A DNA stretch of 64,000 bases, taken from assembly GCF_002286815.1 (NCBI RefSeq), contig NZ_MUNM01000076.1, positions 78,042-142,041 on the forward strand, given 5' to 3'. The translations under genes were made by a program, and so were the position numbers. The stretch is from Pseudomonas sp. PICF141. GTDB taxonomy: Bacteria > Pseudomonadota > Gammaproteobacteria > Pseudomonadales > Pseudomonadaceae. Below the pieces are notes generated by a model. That model was not told the DNA's origin and ran no database searches. It was given only the letters and a program-made list of their open reading frames with translations. Below are positions 8,934-18,390 of this stretch, piece after piece. The first letter of the stretch is position 1, and the number at the start of each line of letters is the position of its first letter.

Positions 8934-8979
8934 TTCAGCGGCTACGGACATCTTTATCAGAACAAGGAACACCGCTGTC

Positions 8980-10170
8980 ATGACCGACGCCACGCACACG
9001 CAGCTTCGCCCTCTGACTGACACATCCCCCTCGGCCATTGTCGCCGGGTTCATTGCCATGATGACCGGCTACACCAGCTCACTGGTGCTGATGTTCCAGG
9101 CCGGGCAAGCAGCGGGCCTGAGCAGTGGACAGATTTCGTCGTGGATCTGGGCGATCTCTATCGGCATGGCGGTGTGCTCGATCGGCTTGTCCTTGCGCTA
9201 CCGCACCCCGATCACCATCGCCTGGTCGACCCCCGGCGCGGCGTTGCTGATCACCAGCCTTGGCGGTGTCAGCTACGGCGAGGCCATTGGTGCCTACATC
9301 ACTTGCGCGGTGCTGGTGACTATCTGCGGCCTGACCGGCAGTTTCGAACGGCTGGTGAAAAGGATTCCGGCCTCGTTGGCGGCGGCGTTGCTGGCGGGTA
9401 TTTTGTTCAAGATCGGCAGCGAGATTTTCGTCGCCGCCCAGCACCGCACTGCGCTGGTCCTGGGGATGTTCTTCACCTATCTAGTGGTTAAACGCCTGTC
9501 GCCGCGCTACGCCGTGCTCGCCGCGCTGTTGATCGGCACTGTGCTGTCAGGGTTTATGGGGTTGCTGGATTTCAGTGGCTTCCATCTGGAAGTCGCGACA
9601 CCGGTCTGGACTACACCGCATTTCTCCCTGGCCGCGACCATCAGCATTGGCATTCCGCTGTTCGTGGTGGCGATGACCTCGCAGAACATGCCGGGTATAG
9701 CCGTATTGCGCGCCGATGGCTACAACGTGCCGGCCTCACCGCTGATCACCACCACCGGCATTGCCTCGTTGCTGTTGGCGCCTTTCGGCTCCCATGGGAT
9801 CAACCTGGCCGCCATCAGCGCGGCAATCTGCACCGGGCCGCATGCCCATGAAGATCGCAACAAGCGCTACACGGCTGCCGTCTGGTGCGGGATTTTCTAC
9901 GGGATTGCCGGGGTGTTCGGCGCGACGCTGGCGGCGTTGTTTGCCGCACTGCCTAAAGAACTGGTGCTGTCGATTGCCGCGCTGGCGCTGTTCGGCTCAA
10001 TCATCAATGGGTTGAGCATTGCCATGGCGCAAGTGCAGGAACGGGAAGCCGCGCTGATTACCTTTATGGTCACGGCGTCGGGGTTGACGCTATTTTCCAT
10101 CGGTTCGGCGTTTTGGGGGATTGTGGCGGGGGTGTTGACGTTATTGATCTTGAATTGGCGGGGCGACTAA
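8980..10170 (+). CDS. BenE/YdcO-family benzoate or purine-type transporter
   Basis: The 396-residue protein is almost entirely hydrophobic, with roughly 11-12 membrane helices from residue 18 to the end. It matches the BenE (benzoate:H+ symporter) family in length and in the conserved stretches STPGAALL, MTSQNMPGIAVLRADGY and GSHGINLAAISAAI. Its neighbours concern purine catabolism and no benzoate genes are in view. The substrate may therefore differ from benzoate; that is inference from context. A REP pair lies directly upstream. Confidence 0.85.
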   Translation: MTDATHTQLRPLTDTSPSAIVAGFIAMMTGYTSSLVLMFQAGQAAGLSSGQISSWIWAISIGMAVCSIGLSLRYRTPITIAWSTPGAALLITSLGGVSYGEAIGAYITCAVLVTICGLTGSFERLVKRIPASLAAALLAGILFKIGSEIFVAAQHRTALVLGMFFTYLVVKRLSPRYAVLAALLIGTVLSGFMGLLDFSGFHLEVATPVWTTPHFSLAATISIGIPLFVVAMTSQNMPGIAVLRADGYNVPASPLITTTGIASLLLAPFGSHGINLAAISAAICTGPHAHEDRNKRYTAAVWCGIFYGIAGVFGATLAALFAALPKELVLSIAALALFGSIINGLSIAMAQVQEREAALITFMVTASGLTLFSIGSAFWGIVAGVLTLLILNWRGD

Positions 10171-10270
10171 AAGATCGCAGCCTCGTTGTACTCGACAGCT
10201 CCTACACAGCGCCTGCCATCGCATGCGTTGCCCTGTAGGAGCTGTCGAGTGAAACGAGGCTGCGATCCTT
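10171..10270. repeat. Long palindromic REP element after the transporter gene
   Basis: Arms AAGATCGCAGCCTCGTTG (from 10171) and its inverse (ending near 10270) enclose two further inverted CTCGACAGCTCCTAC arms. This is the 'GATCGCAG-GCTCCTAC' class of palindrome, also seen at 24,691 and 31,280. It begins one base after the transporter stop codon. Confidence 0.82.
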
Positions 10271-10280
10271 CAACCTTCAC

Positions 10281-10317
10281 AAAAAAAAACGGCGACCCTT
10301 GGGTCGCCGTTTTTTTA
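10281..10317. terminator. Bidirectional terminator between convergent genes
   Basis: ACGGCGACCC and GGGTCGCCGT form a ten-base inverted repeat around TT. The stem is flanked by nine A on the left and seven T on the right, so it can terminate transcription from both directions: the transporter on the plus strand and yggL on the minus strand. Confidence 0.92.
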
Positions 10318-10322
10318 GAACA

Positions 10323-10667
10323 TCAAGCTACCGGATTGATCGGCTTTTCCGGGTACCAGACGTCGATCAGCGGGCTGACGGTTGCTTCGGTCAGTTCGCT
10401 GCGGCCTTTGAGCCAGGCTTCAACAGCGGCACGCTGCTCTTCGGAGACCGAGCCACGCTTCTGCAGGCAAACCAGACCGAAGTCGTCGCCGCCCACATAG
10501 CCCAGACCGTTGGCTTCCATGGCTTCTTTCAGGAACGCGTCGAGGAAAGCATCAATGGCTTCATCAGCCAAATCTTCTTTGAAATCCAGGTTCAGTTCGA
10601 AACCCAGCTCTTGAAATTCATCGACGCACAGTTTTTTGCGCAGACGCTGGGAACGGTTAGTCGCCAT
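10323..10667 (-). CDS. yggL: YggL-family (DUF469) ribosome-associated protein
   Basis: The 114-residue acidic protein starts MATNRSQRLRKKL. It contains the family stretches CVDEFQELGF and ALEANGL-like MEANGLGYVGG, and ends in a conserved W. In Escherichia coli YggL binds the 50S ribosomal subunit; the exact role is unclear. I chose the ATG at 10667 because the family's N-terminus aligns there, dropping five residues of a longer reading. Confidence 0.85.
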   Translation of the reverse strand: MATNRSQRLRKKLCVDEFQELGFELNLDFKEDLADEAIDAFLDAFLKEAMEANGLGYVGGDDFGLVCLQKRGSVSEEQRAAVEAWLKGRSELTEATVSPLIDVWYPEKPINPVA

Positions 10668-10901
10668 TGGAACAATCCTCATAAGTAATAACGGGCCGCA
10701 CTTTAGCAGTTTAAGGCGCCGATTGCCCGCCTCGGAACAGCGCTACACCTACCGTCGGTAAAAAAATAGCGGATTAGACGACCGGGGTAAGGCACAAGCT
10801 GTTGCACCTTGGGGCATAATGCCGACACTTTCATGACCGCTGAGGGAATTTATTTCCATGCCCTCGTCTTTTTTCCCCTCGGCTGTAGGGTTTTATTTCA
10901 A

Positions 10902-12362
10902 ATGATCAAATCTTTGCGTCCATTGCTGCTGGCCAGTCTTCTTTTGCCCCTGGCCTTCCCCGTTTCCGCCGCTTCGATCAACACCGCCCTGTCGCCCAAC
11001 GTCGAAAAGGCCCTCAAGGCCAGCAAATTGCAGAGCAATGCCCTGTCGCTGGTAATGATCCCGCTCAACGGCCCCGGCACCCCAACCCTTCATAACGCGG
11101 ACGTTTCGGTCAACCCGGCTTCGACCATGAAACTGGTGACCACGTACGCCGCGCTGGAAATGCTCGGCCCGAACCACCAGTGGAAAACCGAGTTCTACAC
11201 CGACGGCACCCTCAGCGGCGGCATCCTCAACGGCAACCTCTACCTCAAGGGTGGCGGCGATCCGAAACTCAACATGGAAAAACTCTGGCTGCTGATGCGC
11301 GACTTGCGCGCCAACGGCGTGACCCAGGTCACCGGCGACCTGGTGCTGGACCGCGGCTTCTTCGTGCAACCGCAGCTGCCTGAGTTCAATGACGACGGCA
11401 ACGACGATAACAAGCCGTTCCTGGTCAAGCCCGACGCGCTGCTGGTCAACCTCAAGGCCCTGCGCTTCGTGGCCCGCAACGACTCGGGCAAGGTCCTGGT
11501 GTCGGTCGAGCCACCGATTGCCAGCATTCGCATCGACAATCAGGTCAAGGCGCTCAACTCCAAGCAATGCACTGGTGGCGTGCGTTACAACCCGGTGCCC
11601 CAGGCTGATGGCAGCGTGACCGTGACCGTCGGCGGCCAGTTGGGCGAAGGTTGCAGTTCCCAGACCTACCTGTCGCTGCTTGATCACGCGACCTACACCG
11701 CTGGCGCTGTGCGGGCGATCTGGAAGGAATTGGGCGGTAGCATCCAGGGCCAGGATCGCCTGTCACCGACACCGCGCAATGCCAAGGTACTGGCCCGGGC
11801 CTATTCGCCAGACCTGGCGGAAATCATTCGCGACATCAACAAATACAGCAACAACACCATGGCTCAGCAGTTGTTCCTGAGCCTGGGCCAGAAGTTCCGC
11901 ACCGACGCCGACGGTGACGACGCCAAGGCGGCTCAGCGCGTGGTGCGTCAATGGCTGGCACGCAAAGGCATCACCGCGCCGCATCTGGTGATGGAGAACG
12001 GCTCCGGCCTGTCCCGCGCCGAGCGCGTGAGCGCCCGTGAAATGGCCGCGATGCTGCAAGCCGCCTGGCGCAGCCCGTATTCCGCCGAGTTCATCAGCTC
12101 GATGCCCATTGCCGGCACCGACGGCACCATGCGCAAACGGCTGAAGACCACCGCGATGCGCGGTGAAGCCCACGTCAAGACCGGCACCTTGAACACCGTG
12201 CGCGCCATCTCCGGCTACAGCCGCGACATCAATGGCAATACCTGGGCGGTGGTGGCGATCCTCAACGACAAGGCACCGTTTGGCGCCTCTTCGGTGCTGG
12301 ATCAGGTGCTGCTGGACCTGTATCGCCAGCCGAAATTGCCGGAAACGGCTTCGGTGTTGTAA
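10902..12362 (+). CDS. dacB: D-alanyl-D-alanine carboxypeptidase/endopeptidase (PBP4 type)
   Basis: This periplasmic class C penicillin-binding protein trims and opens peptidoglycan cross-links. From the ATG at 10902 it is 486 residues with a clear signal peptide (KSLRPLLLASLLLPLAFPVSAA). The three active-site motifs are visible: STMK (SxxK, near residue 75), SNN (SxN) in KYSNNTM, and KTG in HVKTGTLN. The long insertion between the first two motifs is typical of DacB. It stands alone, followed by a REP-rich gap. Confidence 0.93.
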   Translation: MIKSLRPLLLASLLLPLAFPVSAASINTALSPNVEKALKASKLQSNALSLVMIPLNGPGTPTLHNADVSVNPASTMKLVTTYAALEMLGPNHQWKTEFYTDGTLSGGILNGNLYLKGGGDPKLNMEKLWLLMRDLRANGVTQVTGDLVLDRGFFVQPQLPEFNDDGNDDNKPFLVKPDALLVNLKALRFVARNDSGKVLVSVEPPIASIRIDNQVKALNSKQCTGGVRYNPVPQADGSVTVTVGGQLGEGCSSQTYLSLLDHATYTAGAVRAIWKELGGSIQGQDRLSPTPRNAKVLARAYSPDLAEIIRDINKYSNNTMAQQLFLSLGQKFRTDADGDDAKAAQRVVRQWLARKGITAPHLVMENGSGLSRAERVSAREMAAMLQAAWRSPYSAEFISSMPIAGTDGTMRKRLKTTAMRGEAHVKTGTLNTVRAISGYSRDINGNTWAVVAILNDKAPFGASSVLDQVLLDLYRQPKLPETASVL

Positions 12363-12393
12363 CCCGATCGTCCAGACACTGGAGATCAAAAAA

Positions 12394-12533
12394 TGTGGGA
12401 GCGGGCTTGTGTGGTGAGGGGGCTTGCCCCCGTTTGAGTGCGCAGCACTCACAAGATCTTTGCTGCATCAGAGATTTTGGGGCTGCTTCGCAACCCAACG
12501 GGGGCAAGCCCCCTCGACAACTCGCTCCCACAG
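12394..12533. repeat. Nested REP palindromes between dacB and the diguanylate cyclase gene
   Basis: Outer arms TGTGGGAGCGGG and CGCTCCCACA enclose GAGGGGGCTTGCCCCCGTT and its inverse AACGGGGGCAAGCCCCCTC. A further GTGCGCAGCAC hairpin lies between them. The same GGGGGCTTGCCCCCG element recurs at 60,590-60,680. It separates convergent genes. Confidence 0.82.
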
Positions 12534-12548
12534 GGTCCGCATGCTGCC

Positions 12549-14948
12549 TTAGCTCATCTGCCCCTCAACCCGATCCCGTCCTGCCTGTTTCGCTGCATAC
12601 ACCCCTGAGTCGGCCCGCAACAGCAGCGCATCCACACCCTCTCCGGCACGCCAGCTGGCAATCCCGAAACTCGCGGTGACGATCCCGACCTCGTCGATCG
12701 GCGCACTGCGCAACCCTTGCCACAATTGCACGGCCAGCACATAAGCCTGTTCGCCGTCGATATCCGGACAGAGCACCATGAATTCTTCGCCGCCCAGACG
12801 ACAGAACACATCCGTGCGCCGCAAGCGACCGCCAATGCGCTCGCACACGGCCTGCAATACCCGATCACCCACGGCATGCCCGTGCAGATCGTTGATGCGC
12901 TTGAAGTGATCGATGTCGAGCATGATCACTGACAACTCGCCACCGCCGCGCTCGACCCGGGCCATTTCGGTGGTCAGGCGCTCCTGGAAATAACGACGGT
13001 TATGGATCCCGGTCAGGGAGTCGGTCACCGACAGTGCACGCAATTCCTCTTCCACACGCTTGAGGTCGGAGATGTCCGAAATGTAGCCATGCCAGAGCAC
13101 ACCGCCACCGGGCAGTTCCTCCGGCGTCGCCTCACCGCGGACCCAGCGCAGACCACGCTGGGGCAACTGCACGCGATATTCCTCGCGCCAGGGACTGAGG
13201 TTGTCCGCCGAGGCCTGGATCGATGCGCGAACCCGACGCGTGTCTTGCGGATGAATCCGCGCGAACACCGCTTCGGCGTTGAGCAACAGTACGTCCGGCT
13301 CAAGTTCGTAGATATCGCGAATACCGTCGCTGGCGTAGATCACACTGAAGCGCCCATCGAATTCCATCTTGAACTGGTAGATCCCGCCGGGCACATGGGC
13401 GCTGAGTTTCTTCAGTAACAGGTCCCGTGCGGCCAGAGCCTCGTAGACCCGTTTGCGTTCAGTGATGTCGATACAGATCGTCAGGTGCCCAACCCACAAG
13501 CCTTGCTCATCAAGGACCGGGGTCGCCAGCATATTCACCGTCAAATGGCTGCCGTCGCCGCGGACCAGCGTCCACTCCCGGGCTTCATGACCGCCCTCTT
13601 TCCCGCCTTCGACCAGCATCGCCTGACACGTCGGGATGGGCTTGCCATAGCGCGCGCTCAACTCGGCCGAGCGCGCTTCGAGTTCCCGGGCCAGGTGCAG
13701 GCTTTCCAGGGTCATATGGCCGACGACCTGAGCACTGGTGTAACCAAGCATTTGCTCTGCACCGGCGTTGAAGGTGTTAATCACTCCACGCAAGTCAGTG
13801 GCGATAATCGCCACCTGAGTCGCGGCATCCAGCACCCCGCGCAACTGGCCATGGGTGCCGCGCAATTCCTGCTCACGGTCATGCAGTTCCCGGGTCCGCT
13901 GCTCTACCATTTTCAGCGCTCGCTGGCGCTGGCTGACCAACACATAGAGAAACACACTGAGCAGCAGGCTGAGCAAACCACCGAGCACCACCAGGCTGGC
14001 CACCGAGGAATGGTTGGCGTTCAGAAACGCAGCGCTGGGACGCATATCCACTTGATAATCATGGTCGGCCAGACGTAGTAAACGTGTCGAGGACAAGTCA
14101 CTGGCCCCCACCGTATTAGTCGACTCATACAACACTTCACGCTGATCATCGGTGGACAAGTCGAGGATTCGCACCGAGAGAGAGTCAAGATTCTCGTCCG
14201 GCAGCCCGTCCGCCAGCAGCTGGCGCATGCTGATCACCGCCATCACATAGCCGGCGGGCGCAGCGTTTGGGATGTTCCGATGGATGACCGGTGCTACCAG
14301 CAACACGCCCCGCGAATAGGCGGGCTCGATGCCTACCAGATGCAACGGTTGCGACACGGCCATGTTGCCGTGGCGATCGGCCCGTTCCAGGGTCGAACGA
14401 CGCAGGGGTTGGGCCAGCAGGTCGTAACCCAGTGGCGTAGGCAGATGGCTCTGGGTTTGGGTGTAGAGCACGGGCACGTACTCATCTCGCAAGCCGGCCG
14501 GTTGCAACTGACCCTCGGCGTTGAGCTCGCGAAAGATGAAATCGTCCAAGCCTTCCTCACGCACCGCGCGCTCAAGCAGCGGTCGTTCGGCGTGGGAAAC
14601 CCGGGGGGCCCAGGAGTAGGCCTGGGTGCGATGCAAAAGAGGCTTGGCGTAACCGTCGAATTCTTCGCGGGACACCGATTCTGAATGGACGAAGAACCGG
14701 CGCAGACCGTCGAGGCGCTGCTCCTGATCTTCGAAACGTTCTTCGATACGGCTGTAACGTTCACTGGCGAGCAGCTGGAAACGTTGCCGCAATTGCTGAT
14801 GAAATTGATTGAATGTCGCCCAGGCCAGCAATCCCGTGAGAATCCCGCCTACGAGCAATGCCAACAGCGCGACCAGCCAGGCCGAAACATCTTCACGGAT
14901 AAAACCCAGGATCTTGGGGCGCACGGCGTGCAACGACATAGAGGCCAC
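12549..14948 (-). CDS. Membrane diguanylate cyclase, CHASE-PAS-PAS-GGDEF
   Basis: The 799-residue signalling enzyme makes cyclic di-GMP. Order: a membrane helix at about 24-46, a periplasmic CHASE sensor to about 300, and a second helix around 316-340. A short coiled linker and two PAS domains follow (about 370-500 and 515-630), then a GGDEF domain from DSLTGIHNRRYF to the end. The active-site motif is GGEEF. RRTD five residues before it is a canonical inhibitory I-site, so product feedback is likely. No EAL domain is present. The start could also be the ATG at 14939. Confidence 0.9.
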   Translation of the reverse strand: MASMSLHAVRPKILGFIREDVSAWLVALLALLVGGILTGLLAWATFNQFHQQLRQRFQLLASERYSRIEERFEDQEQRLDGLRRFFVHSESVSREEFDGYAKPLLHRTQAYSWAPRVSHAERPLLERAVREEGLDDFIFRELNAEGQLQPAGLRDEYVPVLYTQTQSHLPTPLGYDLLAQPLRRSTLERADRHGNMAVSQPLHLVGIEPAYSRGVLLVAPVIHRNIPNAAPAGYVMAVISMRQLLADGLPDENLDSLSVRILDLSTDDQREVLYESTNTVGASDLSSTRLLRLADHDYQVDMRPSAAFLNANHSSVASLVVLGGLLSLLLSVFLYVLVSQRQRALKMVEQRTRELHDREQELRGTHGQLRGVLDAATQVAIIATDLRGVINTFNAGAEQMLGYTSAQVVGHMTLESLHLARELEARSAELSARYGKPIPTCQAMLVEGGKEGGHEAREWTLVRGDGSHLTVNMLATPVLDEQGLWVGHLTICIDITERKRVYEALAARDLLLKKLSAHVPGGIYQFKMEFDGRFSVIYASDGIRDIYELEPDVLLLNAEAVFARIHPQDTRRVRASIQASADNLSPWREEYRVQLPQRGLRWVRGEATPEELPGGGVLWHGYISDISDLKRVEEELRALSVTDSLTGIHNRRYFQERLTTEMARVERGGGELSVIMLDIDHFKRINDLHGHAVGDRVLQAVCERIGGRLRRTDVFCRLGGEEFMVLCPDIDGEQAYVLAVQLWQGLRSAPIDEVGIVTASFGIASWRAGEGVDALLLRADSGVYAAKQAGRDRVEGQMS

Positions 14949-15082
14949 TCAGAACGCCAGGTGCCGGAAAAGCCCTTTGGCCACTGTTGAGTTATAGCTA
15001 TTAGCCACTAATTTGACCAGCACTGAAAGAACCCAAGAGCCTTTGAAAATCAAGGCTCTGTGGATCCAATCAGGCTCATGTA

Positions 15083-17353
15083 TCACCGAGCGGTAATCTT
15101 CCACGCACGGTGGATCTTGCCATTACGGGCGAAATCCGGATCGATGGTCTGGGCGGTGATTTCTTCAACGGCATAACGCTCGGTAAGGTTTTCCTCGAGC
15201 TGGAACTTGCGGAAGTTGTTGGAGAAATACAGCACGCCGCCCGGCGCCAGACGTGCCATGGCCAGGTCAATCAACTGCACTTGATCACGCTGCACGTCGA
15301 AAATGCCTTCCATGCGCTTGGAGTTGGAGAAGGTCGGCGGGTCGATGAAAATCAGGTCGTATTCGTCACGGCAGGCATCGAGCCAGGCCATCACATCGCC
15401 CTGCTCCAAGCGGTTCTTGTCGGAAAAACCGTTCAGCGACAGGTTGCGACGTGCCCAATCCAGATAGGTTTTCGACAGGTCGACGCTGGTGGTGCTACGC
15501 GCGCCGCCCTTGGCGGCATGTACGCTGGCGGTCGCGGTGTAGCAATACAGGTTGAGGAAGCGCTTGCCAGCCGCTTCTTTCTGAATCCGCATGCGCATCG
15601 GCCGATGATCGAGGAACAGGCCGGTGTCGAGGTAGTCGGTGAGGTTCACCAGCAGCTTCACGCCGCCTTCGTTAACCTCATTGAACTTGCCCTGTGCGCT
15701 CTGGCGTTCGTATTGCTTGGTGCCGCTTTGACGCTCGCGACGTTTGACCACCACGCGGTTCTTGTCGATGTTCAGCGCCTGCGGGATCGCCGCCAGGGCA
15801 TCGAACATCCGCGCCGAGGCTTTTTCCGGATCGATGGATTTGGGTGCGGCGTATTCCTGGACGTGGACCCAGTCGTGATAAAGGTCGATGGCCATGGAAT
15901 ATTCCGGCATGTCGGCATCGTAGACGCGGTAGCAGTCGATGCCTTCACGCTTGACCCACTTACCCAAGGCCTTGAGGTTTTTTTGCAGACGGTTGGCGAA
16001 CATCTGCCCGCCTTCGCTCAAGCGCGGTTGCTCGATCACCACCGGGGCCGGTTTGATCGGGTTGCCGTTCTTGTTGTACTTCTCGTATTTGCCCGGCGCT
16101 TCGATGTTCGATGGCGCATCGGACTCGGCCTGTTCACGCTCGATCTGGCGTTGTTCCGGAGTGCGACGCTCGCCGGTGACGAACTGGTCCGGCGTGACCT
16201 TGATCAGCAGCAACTTGCACGGCAGGGCGCCGTTCCAGAACGAATACTGTTTGTAGCTGCGGATGCCCATGCGCTTGCCCAGGTCCGGGGCGCCGGTGAA
16301 CACCGCCGCTTCCCAGTTCAGGCAAGCCTGACGCAGACGTTCGCCGAGGTTCTGGTAGAGGTAAAGCAGGCTCGCCTCATCGCCCAGACGTTCGCCGTAC
16401 GGAGGGTTGCAGATCACCAGGCCTTTCTGGTTCTGGTCCGGGCGCGGCTCGAACGTCGCGACTTCGCCCTGGTAGATCTTGATCCACTCGCTCAGGCCGG
16501 CACGTTCAACGTTATTGCGGCCCGGTTGAATCAGGCGCGGGTCGGCTTCGTAACCGCGAATCCACAGCGGTGGCCTGGCCAGACCAGCCGCGGCGCGCTC
16601 GGTGGCTTCTTCGTGAAGTTTTTTCCACAGCGCCGGCACGTGACCGAGCCAGGCGGTGAAGCCCCATTGCTCGCGACGCAGGTTCGGCGCCATGTCGGCG
16701 GCGATCATCGCGGCTTCGACCAGGAATGTACCGACACCGCACATCGGGTCAGCCAGTGCGCCACCTTCGGCGGCAATCCGAGGCCAGCCCGAACGGATCA
16801 GAATCGCCGCCGCGAGGTTTTCCTTCAGCGGCGCCGCGCCCTGCTGCAAGCGGTAACCACGCTGGTGCAGGCTGTGACCGGACAGGTCGAGGGACAGAAT
16901 CGCTTCGCCACGGTCCAGGCGCAGGTGAATGCGCAGGTCCGGGTTGAGCTTGTCGATGGATGGACGGTCGCCCTGCGGGGTGCGCAGTTTGTCGACAATG
17001 GCGTCCTTGACCTTCAAGGCGCCGAAATGCGTGTTATCAATGCCCGAACCGTGACCGCTGAACTCAACGGCCAGCGTGCCATCATTGAGCATGTGGTCTT
17101 GCCATTCGATATCCAGCACGCCGTGGTAGAGGTCTTCGGCGTCCTTCATCGGGAAGCGCTTGAGCACCAGCAGCACGCGGTTCGCCAGACGCGACCACAG
17201 GCACAGGCGATAGGCGGTTTCCATGGTGGCCATGCCGCGCACAGCCGAGGTGTGCTCGCGTGCTTCTTCAAGGCCAAGCCCGACGGCTTCCTCGATGAGC
17301 AAGCCTTCAAGGCCTTTGGGGCAAGTGAGGAAGAGTTCGAAACGATCGGACAT
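15083..17353 (-). CDS. rlmL: 23S rRNA methyltransferase RlmKL (m2G2445 and m7G2069)
   Basis: The 756-residue protein fuses two rRNA methyltransferases that modify 23S rRNA during 50S assembly. The N-terminal half has a THUMP domain (about 50-160) and a methylase with DPMCGVGTFLVEA and the catalytic ICNPPYGERLG motif. The C-terminal half carries the RlmK activity, with YCYTATASVHAAKGGA and IFIDPPTFSNSK. Length and order match the gamma-proteobacterial fusion. It is monocistronic and divergent from rmf across a long gap. Confidence 0.94.
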   Translation of the reverse strand: MSDRFELFLTCPKGLEGLLIEEAVGLGLEEAREHTSAVRGMATMETAYRLCLWSRLANRVLLVLKRFPMKDAEDLYHGVLDIEWQDHMLNDGTLAVEFSGHGSGIDNTHFGALKVKDAIVDKLRTPQGDRPSIDKLNPDLRIHLRLDRGEAILSLDLSGHSLHQRGYRLQQGAAPLKENLAAAILIRSGWPRIAAEGGALADPMCGVGTFLVEAAMIAADMAPNLRREQWGFTAWLGHVPALWKKLHEEATERAAAGLARPPLWIRGYEADPRLIQPGRNNVERAGLSEWIKIYQGEVATFEPRPDQNQKGLVICNPPYGERLGDEASLLYLYQNLGERLRQACLNWEAAVFTGAPDLGKRMGIRSYKQYSFWNGALPCKLLLIKVTPDQFVTGERRTPEQRQIEREQAESDAPSNIEAPGKYEKYNKNGNPIKPAPVVIEQPRLSEGGQMFANRLQKNLKALGKWVKREGIDCYRVYDADMPEYSMAIDLYHDWVHVQEYAAPKSIDPEKASARMFDALAAIPQALNIDKNRVVVKRRERQSGTKQYERQSAQGKFNEVNEGGVKLLVNLTDYLDTGLFLDHRPMRMRIQKEAAGKRFLNLYCYTATASVHAAKGGARSTTSVDLSKTYLDWARRNLSLNGFSDKNRLEQGDVMAWLDACRDEYDLIFIDPPTFSNSKRMEGIFDVQRDQVQLIDLAMARLAPGGVLYFSNNFRKFQLEENLTERYAVEEITAQTIDPDFARNGKIHRAWKITAR

Positions 17354-17754
17354 TGGTAATTCCAGAGCCTTTGGCTAAGTGAATCGGCAACGCATTGCCG
17401 ATCCGGTTTTCAGTCAGGCGCTTTTCTAACAGAGCGCCCGCGTGGCACGAAGGTGTGCCGTTCCCACCCTGGCTGCTCGGGTTAAAAGAGCTTAGATGCC
17501 AGGACAGATATAAAAGTTGATGCAACAAAATGTCATAAGTCGACCCTTCGTCGAATAGTCCACAAGTGCAACGGGTGTCATTCTCGTTAAAGGCTTACCC
17601 CCACCCTCTAGCGCAGGGCCGATCATACCGGGGTTTGGCTCGTAACCACGGGACAAATATCGTGTTACTTATGGCCATAGCATCTTTATGGTTACGTTCT
17701 TATGACAAAACGATCATTCCCTCGATGTGACGCATTGGTTAGAACTCAACTCAG
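17354..17754. other. Gene-free gap between rlmL and the rmf leader
   Basis: These 400 bases hold no plausible gene: short readings in this stretch lack ribosome sites and family features. The stretch must contain the divergent promoters of rlmL and rmf, but I could not pick a convincing -35/-10 pair. Confidence 0.5.
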
Positions 17755-17847
17755 GTTGACGTCGCAACGGCGTCAACACCTTGGCTCGCCACGCCGGCAG
17801 CGAGCCGCCAGCGGCAGAATTTTTCTGCCTGACCTCGATTGAGGTCA
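17755..17847 (+). promoter_or_regulatory. Four consecutive hairpins in the rmf 5' leader
   Basis: Four perfect stems follow each other. GTTGACG/CGTCAAC is at 17755-17777 and GGCTCGC/GCGAGCC at 17783-17806. GGCAGAA/TTCTGCC is at 17813-17829 and TGACCTC/GAGGTCA at 17830-17847. They end 38 bases before the rmf ATG. None is followed by a U run, so they look like mRNA folds rather than terminators. A role in stability or protein binding is inference. Confidence 0.55.
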
Positions 17848-17885
17848 ACGCGATAAATACAGTCAACAAGTGAGGGAAACACCCT

Positions 17886-18101
17886 ATGAGAAGACTTAAG
17901 CGTGATCCGTTGGAAAGAGCATTTTTGCGCGGATATCAATATGGCGTTGGTGGTAAATCCCGTGAGCTTTGCCCTTTTACTCTACCGTCGGTACGCCAAG
18001 CCTGGATCAATGGCTGGCGCGAAGGACGCGGCGACAACTGGGACGGTATGACCGGCACTGCGGGAATCCACAGACTCAACGAACTTCACGCCGTCGGCTA
18101 A
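17886..18101 (+). CDS. rmf: Ribosome modulation factor
   Basis: RMF is a small basic protein that pairs 70S ribosomes into inactive 100S dimers in stationary phase or stress. The 71-residue product starts MRRLKRDPLERAF and has the conserved RGYQYGVGGKSRELCPF and QAWINGWREGR stretches. The ribosome site TGAGGGA is about eight bases upstream of the ATG. It is monocistronic, with an intrinsic terminator about 85 bases after the stop and a strongly folded 5' leader. Confidence 0.95.
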   Translation: MRRLKRDPLERAFLRGYQYGVGGKSRELCPFTLPSVRQAWINGWREGRGDNWDGMTGTAGIHRLNELHAVG

Positions 18102-18186
18102 TACAGGGCACACACTCCGACACGACAATCTGATTACGTAATGACTTAACCACGCACGTCCCATCCGGACGGCGGGCTTCGGCCCA

Positions 18187-18213
18187 GGGGCTCCTTCGAG
18201 GAGCCCTTTTTTA
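18187..18213 (+). terminator. Intrinsic terminator of rmf
   Basis: GGGCTCCT and AGGAGCCC form an eight-pair stem closed by the stable TCG/TTCG-type loop, and six T follow. It is the expected end of the rmf transcript. A weaker GGGC/GCCC hairpin precedes it. Confidence 0.9.
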
Positions 18214-18241
18214 TGCCAGCATTTTGCCGAAACACCCCCGT

Positions 18242-18388
18242 TGTAGCAGCTGCCGAGCCTGCGAGGCTGCGTTCGGCGGTGAAGCCGTCGTAAACCCTGC
18301 ATACACCGTATACCTGTAATACCGCAGTGTCTGATTTCACGACGGCTTCGCCGCCGAACGCAGCCTCGCAGGCTCGGCAGCTGCTACA
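18242..18388. repeat. Long palindrome between rmf and pyrD
   Basis: Two arms of about 49 bp are near-perfect inverses. Each contains GCAGCTGCCGAGCCTGCGAG (or its inverse), GCTGCGTTCGGCGG and a GACGGCTTC segment. They enclose about 47 bases and end three bases before the pyrD stop. This is the longest perfect arm in the window and belongs to a different palindrome class from the GGCTTGCC type. Confidence 0.85.
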
Positions 18389-18390
18389 GG

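Noticed and set aside
15110..17359. 749-codon plus-strand frame over rlmL
   Set aside because: It is antisense to an intact RlmKL with methyltransferase motifs; composition is that of a shadow frame.
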